The position numbers and the translations under genes were made by a program. Of a DNA stretch of 19,487 nt, positions 8,327-14,744 are shown piece after piece; within the stretch, counting starts at the first letter, position 1; every line of letters starts with the position of its first letter. This stretch comes from Calditrichota bacterium (lineage in GTDB: Bacteria; Calditrichota; Calditrichia; RBG-13-44-9; J075). The notes beneath the pieces are model-generated. The model was not told where the DNA came from. It worked only from the letters and a program-made list of their open reading frames with translations, and ran no database searches. Location: positions 1-19,487 of the forward strand of contig JAJRYW010000618.1 in assembly GCA_024275555.1 (NCBI GenBank), written 5' to 3'.

Positions 8327-10064
8327 CGGATAATTCCCTGTAATTTGATGGTGCTCCTTTGGGAAAGGTAAAATAGAATGTTGCGCCCTGGCCGACTGTC
8401 GACTCCAGCCAAACTTTACCGCCGTACATTTCGATGATTTTCTTTATCAGGGTGAGCCCAACGCCGGTACTTTCGTAATCATCGCGGGCGTTCAGGGTCT
8501 GAAAAATTTTAAAGATTTTATCATGGTATTTTTGGTCAATCCCGGGGCCATTGTCGCCGACCCAAAATTTCCAGTAGTCGCCTTCTTCCCGGCAGCCGAC
8601 CTTGATTTCACCCCGGGGTTTATCCATATATTTGATGGCGTTGCTAAGCAGGTTTTGGAAGACCTGCTCGATGCGGGTGCGTTCGGCGTGAACGGTGGGC
8701 AGGCATGTTTCGATGGTTACCCGGATGTGCGCCGGCGGAGAGAGCATATCGATAATAGCCGGAAGAGATTCCTGTAAATTAACGTCTACCAACTCTTCCC
8801 TGATCCGCCCCAGCCGCGAGTATTGTAAGATTCCCTCGATCAGGCTGTGCATCCGTTTTACGCGGGTGTCGAGCAACCGGAGCAGTTCCTGGCCTTCCTC
8901 ATCCACTTGATCTTCATAGTCGCTTTGCAGCCAACTGGCCAGGGAGCCGATAGCCCGCAGCGGGGCCTTTAAATCATGGGAAACAATGTAAGCAAAATCT
9001 TTTAGCTCCTGGTTGGTGCTGGCTAATTCCAGGAGAAGTTTCTTTTGTTTCTCCTGAACCTCTTTACGCCTTTTGACCTCTTGTTGGAGAAGTTGATTGG
9101 CTGCCTGCAGCTCCGCAGTGCGCTCCTGAACCAGCTCTTCCAGGTGATTACGATGTTTGGCCAGTTCTTCTTCAGCCTTACGACGTTCTTGAATTTCGGT
9201 TAATAAGTCGACATTCAGCCGTTGAAGTTCTTTGGCGTTTTGTTCTTCCAGGCGCTTTGCGTGCAGAAGCTTCTCGAAAGCGGCGTCTTTCTCCTGCAAT
9301 AGGTGGTTAATCTCTTTGATCATGGTGCGAAAAGCCGATTGCAACACCCCGATTTCATCCGTGGAAACTTGCCTGAATCCCACATCAAACCGTCCCTCTG
9401 CGACCCGGTTCGACACTTCGACAACTTCGTTCAGGGGCCGGGTGATTGAACTGGTCAGCCGCACCGAAATCCAGGTCAATACGATTATTCCGGCCGCCAC
9501 CAGAAGTATGATAAGCGTCAGCAACTTCCGGAACCGTTTCCGGTTATACTCGAATCCGGCGTCTATGGTCTGCTGATAATGGGCGGTGGCGGCCCGGAGC
9601 GTTTCTTTTAAATCGTTGTAGCGTTGGGTCATCAGATGAAGTTCGGAGACCAGGTTCTCATTGGTCTCTTCGGTAATCATCCGCCGGCTGACCGTGCGGG
9701 CGAGCTGATAGTAGACTTCAAAGTTCTCCTGAAGCTGTTTTAGTTCCTGGTGGTGCGCCGGAAATTTGAGCTGGGCAGATTCTAATTTCCGATGCAGGGA
9801 ATCGATTAAAAGATCGGTTTCCTCAAGGCCGAATTCATCCGCGCTGGCCACAGCATCTTGCATCCCCCGTTGCATGGTCGCCAATGTTTGCTCCAGGTCC
9901 CGGCTGATCTCTAATAGCGGGTACTGCTCGGATTGGATGGACTTGGTCAGCCTGTCGGTTTCCAGGTTGGCCATAATGACCAGTAGCGTAATCAGCACAA
10001 AGGCGGCTGCGGCAATGGCCGGCATGATAATGAGTTTTTGCCTGATCGATAAATTTTTACACAT
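8295..10064 (-). CDS. Two-TM HAMP sensor histidine kinase
   Basis: A 589-residue inner-membrane kinase. Helix TM1 is at about 13-32, a helical periplasmic sensor of about 150 residues at 33-178, TM2 at about 181-201, HAMP at about 200-255, a long coiled coil at 255-350, HisKA with phospho-acceptor H363 in YIVSHDLKAPLR, and HATPase_c with N471, GDNGPGID and a TGVGL motif. The catalytic half resembles phytochrome-type kinases that signal to Rcp1-like receivers. It has no receiver of its own; the overlapping regulator gene at 7901-8326 supplies one. The helical sensor is of the four-helix-bundle/CHASE3-like kind, and could bind a ligand or the small PBP-like protein encoded 22 bases upstream. 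ATG 10064 was chosen over TTG 10082 because of AGGGA with suitable spacing. Its signal is unknown. Confidence 0.94.
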   Translation of the reverse strand: MCKNLSIRQKLIIMPAIAAAAFVLITLLVIMANLETDRLTKSIQSEQYPLLEISRDLEQTLATMQRGMQDAVASADEFGLEETDLLIDSLHRKLESAQLKFPAHHQELKQLQENFEVYYQLARTVSRRMITEETNENLVSELHLMTQRYNDLKETLRAATAHYQQTIDAGFEYNRKRFRKLLTLIILLVAAGIIVLTWISVRLTSSITRPLNEVVEVSNRVAEGRFDVGFRQVSTDEIGVLQSAFRTMIKEINHLLQEKDAAFEKLLHAKRLEEQNAKELQRLNVDLLTEIQERRKAEEELAKHRNHLEELVQERTAELQAANQLLQQEVKRRKEVQEKQKKLLLELASTNQELKDFAYIVSHDLKAPLRAIGSLASWLQSDYEDQVDEEGQELLRLLDTRVKRMHSLIEGILQYSRLGRIREELVDVNLQESLPAIIDMLSPPAHIRVTIETCLPTVHAERTRIEQVFQNLLSNAIKYMDKPRGEIKVGCREEGDYWKFWVGDNGPGIDQKYHDKIFKIFQTLNARDDYESTGVGLTLIKKIIEMYGGKVWLESTVGQGATFYFTFPKGAPSNYRELSDVYTQTNPVS

Positions 10065-10086
10065 CTTCGATTCCCTGCCCAACCTG

Positions 10087-10539
10087 TTACTCGGTAATAA
10101 CGATTTTTTTTACTCTATATTTACTGAGGGAGGTTTTGTTGGATATATAGCCGATTCCCCCGGGATGCGATTGCACATATTCCAGAACCTCCCGATCTGT
10201 TTTCTTCTCCGGCGGCGGTACTCCCCGGCCGGTGAAAATTTGTTTTTGCCAGTACGCCTTAATTTTGGATACTTTCTTTCGGTGGATATGTTGACTGAAG
10301 TATTCCCGGGTTCCGGCGTTTTCCACCAAATCTACCGGCTCTATGGATACACCGTTTTTCCAGTGCATTTGTTTTTTGAGATAGATTTTGGAAAGCTGTT
10401 TGAGTGTAAGCGTATCAGTCGGTACATCTTCGTGAACGATCACCTGAAAGCGCCGTTCGGGTTGGCCGATTACCGCGGCGCTCCACAGGAGAATCACATA
10501 AACGATGCCGATAAGTACGAGGCGATTGATCGGGTTCAT
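10087..10539 (-). CDS. Small periplasmic PstS-like (PBP_like_2) binding protein
   Basis: A 150-residue exported protein. A signal peptide covers about 1-26 (ends AAVIGQ). The rest matches the short phosphate-binding-protein-like domain: strand plus LTLKQLSKIYLKK, W-NG, an R-YF segment, YWQKQIFTGRGVPPP and HPGGIGYIS. It is about half the length of a full PstS, so it is probably a one-lobe relative. No ABC permease or ATPase gene is near, which argues against transport and for a role as a ligand-sensing partner of the HAMP kinase encoded just downstream. AAGGA lies six bases before the ATG. The gap to the barrel gene upstream is 72 bases, so co-transcription is likely. Whether it binds phosphate is not shown; the family name rests on fold. 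Confidence 0.87.
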   Translation of the reverse strand: MNPINRLVLIGIVYVILLWSAAVIGQPERRFQVIVHEDVPTDTLTLKQLSKIYLKKQMHWKNGVSIEPVDLVENAGTREYFSQHIHRKKVSKIKAYWQKQIFTGRGVPPPEKKTDREVLEYVQSHPGGIGYISNKTSLSKYRVKKIVITE

Positions 10540-10611
10540 CTATTATCCTTCTTTATCCGAAGTTGTTTCCATGATTCGGTTCTCCGTTTTCCTTCTAACA
10601 GGCGCCCTTTC

Positions 10612-11760
10612 CTAAAAAACCGCTGAGAGGCTAAAAATAGCGTATCGGCTTTTTAGCGGTTTATCCAGATAAGGATTAACAAAGGCGTCCTCAACAAAAA
10701 AACCGCTATTCCAGTGGTGCTCTGCTTTAAAAGCTAACTGGGAGGAGAGGTTTAGTTTAATTCCGATCGTATAGTCTTTGTTGTATTTAAAATCCATTTG
10801 AGTTTTGTTTACCATGGGAATAAAGACGTCGGGAATATCAACATCGTGTGCGGTGAGAAAGTCCGCCTGCCAATTGATGGTGATTATATCGTTCAGGTGA
10901 AAGCCGCCGTGAACATAGTAAGCAGAGACGAACAGATCGGCGTTGGTAAACAGCAAACCCAGGTATTCGGAGCGAACAAAAAAGTGTTCGCGGGTGAGAT
11001 CGAGGGACAAATATGCATCCCGTATGGTTTGTTGGCCCAGCAACCCATCTTCGCTAAAGGTAAGGCCGCCTTTTACTTCCCCAATTTGGCCTCCGAGGGC
11101 CAGGCGCGCCCCCTCGATTGGCGTAGTAATCCAGACCTGGGCTCCCATTCCTTTTTCGATGTCGGATTCCCCGGTTCGTATCACCAGTTGATTGGTGAGC
11201 AAGTCCCGAAACTTAAACCACTCCCGCCAGTTCCAATGGCCGGCGTAAGCGTCAAAAGCAAATTCCCAGGCGGTTGCGGTTCCCAGGGTGTAGGAGAACG
11301 AGAGGCCGTCAACGGTCTCGTTCATGTAGCTGCCCTCCCCGTAAGGGCTGTAAGGAAGCCGGTAAAAAGGAATCAAAGTGCCTACATCCCGGATTTCGTT
11401 ATAAATCCCGTAGGGCAATTGAATTTTACCCACCTTGATCGAGGTGCTTGGGCCGGGCCGGTATTCGTAGAAAGCCCAGTCGAGCTCTACATCTTCTTTA
11501 AACCCCATAACCGGACTTTGCCCCACGCGTTCATGGGCAAATTGAATGACAAAGTTGTTGCGTTCGTCCAGGTCGTAGCGGAATTGCAGCGCCAGGGCCC
11601 GGTAATCGCTGGTCCCATCCCTGGTAATCCCAAAGATTTGGCGGCCGTTCGTAATTGCGTACGCCTGGGTCAAGTAGCCATGGATGCTCAGTTTTGATTG
11701 GGCGTAAGAGATTCCCGCAATCCCAATCAGAATCGCCAGTAATGATGAGAGTTTTCGCAT
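10612..11760 (-). CDS. Porin-like outer-membrane beta-barrel B
   Basis: A 382-residue protein with a signal peptide (1-20, ISYAQ), alternating amphipathic strands throughout and a C-terminal Phe preceded by alternating hydrophobics (SLSAVF), the usual signal for BAM insertion. It resembles porin-like proteins of the phosphate-selective or short-chain-substrate type, but I cannot name the substrate. A strongly conserved block, KIQLPYGIYNEIRDVG to PYGEGSY at about residues 115-150, is shared with barrel A at 11980-13116; the C-terminal halves differ much more. It leads the group barrel, PBP-like protein, kinase, regulator, which suggests it admits the sensed ligand. AAGG lies about nine bases before the ATG. 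The 219-base gap upstream could hold its own promoter. Confidence 0.85.
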   Translation of the reverse strand: MRKLSSLLAILIGIAGISYAQSKLSIHGYLTQAYAITNGRQIFGITRDGTSDYRALALQFRYDLDERNNFVIQFAHERVGQSPVMGFKEDVELDWAFYEYRPGPSTSIKVGKIQLPYGIYNEIRDVGTLIPFYRLPYSPYGEGSYMNETVDGLSFSYTLGTATAWEFAFDAYAGHWNWREWFKFRDLLTNQLVIRTGESDIEKGMGAQVWITTPIEGARLALGGQIGEVKGGLTFSEDGLLGQQTIRDAYLSLDLTREHFFVRSEYLGLLFTNADLFVSAYYVHGGFHLNDIITINWQADFLTAHDVDIPDVFIPMVNKTQMDFKYNKDYTIGIKLNLSSQLAFKAEHHWNSGFFVEDAFVNPYLDKPLKSRYAIFSLSAVF

Positions 11761-11812
11761 CTTAAGAACCTTCTCTATTCTTCAAAACCATGCAACCTTT
11801 CTTTTTTCACAA

Positions 11813-11917
11813 TACTGTCATTTCCACTATGATTACAGTACGGCCGATAAACTTAAGATAAAGACTTCTGTTCTGGCCGGTTTGACGGAATAATATCCGA
11901 ACTTCCGGTTCGAATAT
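11813..11917. promoter_or_regulatory. Inverted repeats between the two barrel genes
   Basis: Two symmetric sites lie in the 219-base gap. ATATCCGAAC (11893-11902) and GTTCGAATAT (11908-11917) pair with one mismatch over a five-base loop, and CTTTTTT follows on the plus strand only, so it is a terminator shape facing away from the genes or an operator. TACTGT (11813-11818) and ACAGTA (11835-11840) are six-base arms 16 bases apart, a spacing seen in some operators. On the minus strand both lie upstream of barrel B. No promoter boxes are convincing. Confidence 0.3.
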
Positions 11918-11979
11918 CTTTTTTATTGGTACTCCTCTGCCAGTCAAAATTCGTATCAACTCGGTCGCCCTCTTCTTCT

Positions 11980-13116
11980 TTAAAAGCTGGTTGCGATGCT
12001 TATGATTAAATACTGCATTGACGGCGGAGAATCGGGTGGATAGTCGTCATAGTATTCATCGAGGACAAAACCCCTGTTCCAGTGAAATTCCCCCCGCAGA
12101 ACGATTTGAGTTGTGGGATGAAGAGTTATGGAGAGCCCGGTGTCATGATAATAGTGGGCATCCAGCGGTTCGAGGCTAAATGGAGAGACAGGAAGGTCAT
12201 AAATATAATAGGTGGTGTATTGCCCGTGAAGCTGAACCAGCGGATGAATCTGCCAACCCGTTTGAACATAAAATCCGGTGGCGCTAAAATTGTTTTCTTT
12301 AAAATAGTAGCGGGTTAATTCGGATTTCAGGCTGGCGCTGGAAACGGCGGCGTCAACGGTAAAGTTGACTACCGACAGGCGTTCCCGCCCCAGGCCGAAT
12401 TCGGGAGAAAAGCTATACCCGCCTTCACCAATGGCCGTATACCCGGAGACGCCCACGGTAAGCTCTGCAAAAGGAGGAGAGAGCATTAACCGTCCTCCGA
12501 TCGCTTGTTTAATAGTGGGCGTATCCGTGATAGTGATCTCTGCTCCATTGATGGGGTTTTTCAGAATAACGTAGCCTTTCCAGTCCCATTCCCCTCCATA
12601 AATATCTGCACGAATTTCCCAATCACCCGGAGTGAAAATATTTGCGCTCATCGTCAGGCCGCTTACCGTCTCGCTGGTATAGGTTCCTTCCCCGTAAGGA
12701 GCATAAGGCAGGTGGTAAAAAGGAAGCAGTGTGCCCACATCCCGAATCTCGTTGTAAATTCCAAAGGGCAGTTGAATTTTGCCAAACTTGGCGCTGATAA
12801 TATTGTTGAATCGATGTTCCACAAAGGCCCAGTCGAGCAGAACATCTTGTTCCGTCGACATGGCCGGGCTGTAACCCTGGCGGCGATGGCTGAATTGCAC
12901 CACAAAACTGTTCTTGGTTTTCGTATCGTAGCGAAATTGAATGGCCAGATTGCGGTAATCGGATGTCCCCTCTTGGGGGATTCCGAATATCTGGTGCTTA
13001 TAGCTTTTGGAGAATGCCTGGGAAAGGTAACCGTGTACGCTGAACCCATCCTGGGCAAGCAACGGCGCCGGAATGCAGAGCAGCAGTAATCCACAAAAAA
13101 TGTTAAATATTCTCAT
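11980..13116 (-). CDS. Porin-like outer-membrane beta-barrel A
   Basis: A 378-residue outer-membrane barrel paralogous to the protein at 10612-11760. It has a signal peptide (about 1-22, LLAQ), amphipathic strands and a final Phe (SIATSF). Similarity to barrel B is high over the first half, including HGYLSQAF, QIFGI, GTSDYR-LA-QFRYD and the block GKIQLPFGIYNEIRDVG, then drops in the second half. That pattern fits a duplicated pore whose strands or loops changed to admit another substrate. The ATG has only GGGA about six bases before it. It follows the lipoprotein gene by 90 bases and precedes barrel B by 219 bases, so it may form a two-gene unit with the lipoprotein or be part of the longer operon. 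Substrate unknown. Confidence 0.85.
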   Translation of the reverse strand: MRIFNIFCGLLLLCIPAPLLAQDGFSVHGYLSQAFSKSYKHQIFGIPQEGTSDYRNLAIQFRYDTKTKNSFVVQFSHRRQGYSPAMSTEQDVLLDWAFVEHRFNNIISAKFGKIQLPFGIYNEIRDVGTLLPFYHLPYAPYGEGTYTSETVSGLTMSANIFTPGDWEIRADIYGGEWDWKGYVILKNPINGAEITITDTPTIKQAIGGRLMLSPPFAELTVGVSGYTAIGEGGYSFSPEFGLGRERLSVVNFTVDAAVSSASLKSELTRYYFKENNFSATGFYVQTGWQIHPLVQLHGQYTTYYIYDLPVSPFSLEPLDAHYYHDTGLSITLHPTTQIVLRGEFHWNRGFVLDEYYDDYPPDSPPSMQYLIISIATSF

Positions 13117-13206
13117 GTCTTATCCCACATACTTGTGGCCCGTTCCTGCCGGATAGGAGCAACATCGGTAAAAACGGGTGAAATTTTCCAAGCTCTCTAT
13201 TTAGAA

Positions 13207-13689
13207 TTAGTCTGTTTTCACCAATTCAACTGTGAGGGTAGCCGGTTCCGGTATTCCATCTTGTGTAAAATCAAATTCCTGGTCCGGCACCACGATGCGC
13301 AAAGTGTTCTCATTCAGTGTATATGTTCCTGAACGAGGATCGCCGGTGTCCGGGGCAATGGTGATCTGATTTCCCTGAACGGTAATACGCCCGGTTTCTA
13401 CCTCGGTGTCGCCCAGAAAGGTTGTGGCAGATGTATAGCTGGAATCGTCCGCAATAGCCATCAAATAACTGACGCCGTATTGGCTCAGATTCACTACCTG
13501 GCTGGAGTCGTTGGGGTTCGCAAATTCAAAATAGACGCCTGTCCAGGAGCCAACCATCTCCCAATCTGATTGGGTTTGTACCGGATCGGTGTTGTTGTCG
13601 GGATCCGTACCGCTACTGCTGCATCCCCAAATACCAAAGAACAAACAGGTTGCCAAAACCATCCCTACATACGCGTGATACTTTTTCAT
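13207..13689 (-). CDS. Small lipoprotein, possibly lipocalin-like
   Basis: A 160-residue exported lipoprotein. The signal peptide MKKYHAYVGM… ends in a lipobox-like FGIWGC with Cys23, followed by a Ser/Asp/Thr-rich linker (SSSGTDPDNNTD). The mature domain begins near GSWTGVYF and has repeated short strands (GRITVQGNQITIAP, GTYTLNENTLRIVV) like small lipocalin-type or META-type barrels found in envelope lipoproteins; this fold call is tentative. ATG 13689 was chosen because AGGGAGGA lies just upstream with four to five bases of spacing; ATG 13692 touches that site, and a longer frame to 13737 starts before it. It is the first gene of the minus-strand cluster and sits 90 bases before barrel A. 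Function is unknown. Confidence 0.82.
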   Translation of the reverse strand: MKKYHAYVGMVLATCLFFGIWGCSSSGTDPDNNTDPVQTQSDWEMVGSWTGVYFEFANPNDSSQVVNLSQYGVSYLMAIADDSSYTSATTFLGDTEVETGRITVQGNQITIAPDTGDPRSGTYTLNENTLRIVVPDQEFDFTQDGIPEPATLTVELVKTD

Positions 13690-14040
13690 CATTCCTCCCT
13701 GAATTGTTAAGCGGCTGCAATTTTTCCACAGCAACAAATTAAACTTCCTTATTATTGACCGTCTAACTGCACGATTCGAAAATAATATCGACGTAAGGCG
13801 TTCAAATCATTAGTTCTTAAACTCACATAAGCATTCTGAAGCCGTTACAAGTACATTGGAAACTAACTTTTGGTAGCTTTGGCGCTTGAATCAAACTATG
13901 AACATCCCCCCATAATTTTCCCCGGCCAGCAGGGAGGGAGACAGGGGAGACGTCAGCAGCAAAAAAGACATCTTAAAACTTGAAAAAATTTAGCTTACAG
14001 TAAGCAGCATTGAATAAAACGACACTTTTTCAGACATCCC

Positions 14041-14096
14041 CCGGTTTCGTCAGCTCAGCCGGCAGTTCCGGCAGGAGGCTGAGCTGACGAAACCGG
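14041..14096. repeat. Perfect 20-bp inverted repeat
   Basis: CCGGTTTCGTCAGCTCAGCC (14041-14060) is exactly reverse-complemented at 14077-14096, with a 16-base spacer that itself contains CCGGCAG/CCGGCAG-like repeats. No T run follows on either strand, so it is not an ordinary terminator. It is more likely a mobile-element end pair or a REP-like hairpin. Confidence 0.75.
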
Positions 14097-14117
14097 CAAA
14101 TGCAAAAGTGTTGTTCG

Positions 14118-14336
14118 TTTATAGTGTTTCATGCCGGTTGTTCTTGTCAGTAGCATGTTCCTCCTTTTGGAATGCATCGACTGCGTCGATGCAGCATCAA
14201 CGCAGTTGATGCATTCCAAAACAAGCCATAGAATCAAAAGCAACACGAGACCAACAAAAACAATTGTCATACAGCAATAGTTCTACTTTAACACTTTGGT
14301 TTTCATGTCGCCCCTATGGGGTTTAAACACTATAAA
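14118..14336. repeat. 12-bp inverted repeat flanking the long hairpin
   Basis: TTTATAGTGTTT (14118-14129) is exactly reverse-complemented as AAACACTATAAA (14325-14336). The pair encloses the 57-base hairpin at 14165-14221. The two could mark the ends of a small non-autonomous element of about 220 bases, but a 12-bp AT-rich match could also be chance. Confidence 0.35.
14165..14221. repeat. 57-base near-perfect hairpin
   Basis: The 28 bases 14165-14192 pair with 14194-14221 around a single central base. Only two positions fail Watson-Crick pairing (14179/14207 and 14187/14199), and these are G-T or C-A, so one wobble-pairs on each strand. The key ends are TTTTGGAATGCATC and GATGCATTCCAAAA. Such an almost spacer-free palindrome is far outside chance. 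No T run follows. Confidence 0.8.
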
Positions 14337-14483
14337 TTGTTCGTATTCCGGCGCTTCGCAGCGGGCTTTCTTATTTTGCCCCTTCGGGGCTATTTCGATA
14401 TTCCAGCCCCGAAGGGGCGTGATAAAATAGCCCGGAGCAACGCTCCGGGGGAAAGATCGTCGAAAATGTAGCCCCGAAGGGGC
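14310..14483. repeat. Cluster of GCCCC-GAA-GGGGC palindromic repeats
   Basis: GCCCCTTCGGGGC (14378-14390), GCCCCGAAGGGGC (14406-14418) and GCCCCGAAGGGGC (14471-14483) are three copies of one palindrome, the first in inverse orientation. CGCCCCTATGGGG (14310-14321) looks like a worn fourth copy. The first two, with their flanks, form a larger imperfect inverted repeat (14348-14450), since the flank CCGGCGCTTCGCAGCGGGCT resembles the reverse complement of AGCCCGGAGCAACGCTCCGG. This fits a REP/BIME-like arrangement of paired hairpins. No transposase gene is present in the window. Confidence 0.7.
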
Positions 14484-14526
14484 GCACTAAACCAGTGTTC
14501 GAAAATATGTATTCTATTTTAAAAGT

Positions 14527-14624
14527 CTTATAGAGGCGTGAATAAATTCGAGAAGACCGCCGGTTCTCCGGAATGCGGCTACCGCGGCAATCTATCTTCG
14601 CGGATTAATTCACGCCTCTATAAG
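14527..14624 (-). repeat. Palindromic ~96-bp repeat element, copy 2
   Basis: CTTATAGAGGCGTGAA (14527-14542) and TTCACGCCTCTATAAG (14609-14624) are perfect 16-bp terminal inverted repeats. The asymmetric interior, with CCGGTTCTCCGGAATGCGGC, is the reverse complement of the interior of copy 1 at 316-411, so the two copies lie in opposite orientation about 14.1 kb apart. This copy has the better-preserved ends. Length without a coding frame and clean inverted ends suggest a MITE-like element. No target duplication is evident. Confidence 0.78.
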
Positions 14625-14701
14625 TGCAATTACTTGTTTCTTGTGAGTTCTGCGACCCTGTGGAAATCTTGCCTAAGTTGAGTAAACGCAGGATATTTTC
14701 A

Positions 14702-14732
14702 GCAGAAATCCGTTTAATCAGCGGGTTTCTGC
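14702..14732 (-). terminator. Stem-loop after the VWA gene
   Basis: GCAGAAATCCG (14702-14712) pairs with CGGGTTTCTGC (14722-14732) over 11 bp with one non-canonical pair and a nine-base loop. It starts 12 bases after the stop codon of the minus-strand VWA gene, the right place for a terminator or 3'-end protecting hairpin. The bases following on the minus strand (TGAAAATA) are not a U run, so termination is uncertain. Confidence 0.4.
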
Positions 14733-14744
14733 GTCAAATTAACT

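Larger units (their letters stand above)
13690..14744. other. Gene-free region rich in palindromic repeats
   Basis: About 1 kb without a credible gene. The part 13690-14030 is AT-rich, presumably holds the promoter of the minus-strand cluster, and shows no box I can defend; 13918-13975 is purine-rich. From 14041 on it is a patchwork of at least four unrelated palindromic repeats, listed separately. A short frame across 14055-14270 runs straight through two hairpins and is not a gene. Confidence 0.7.

Noticed and set aside
10087..10539. Part of a phosphate ABC transporter
   Set aside because: No permease or ATPase gene is adjacent and the protein is about half the length of PstS; a sensor role fits the neighbours better.
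9766..10626. 286-residue plus-strand frame
   Set aside because: It runs antisense through the kinase and the PBP-like gene and has no domain or ribosome site.
10798..11697. 299-residue plus-strand frame
   Set aside because: It is a shadow of barrel B, which has a signal peptide, strand pattern and C-terminal Phe.
13690..13737. Longer start for the lipoprotein
   Set aside because: It would begin upstream of the strong AGGGAGGA site and put 15 extra residues before the signal peptide.
14055..14270. 71-residue minus-strand frame
   Set aside because: It crosses two long hairpins and its translation follows the palindromes; no ribosome site supports it.
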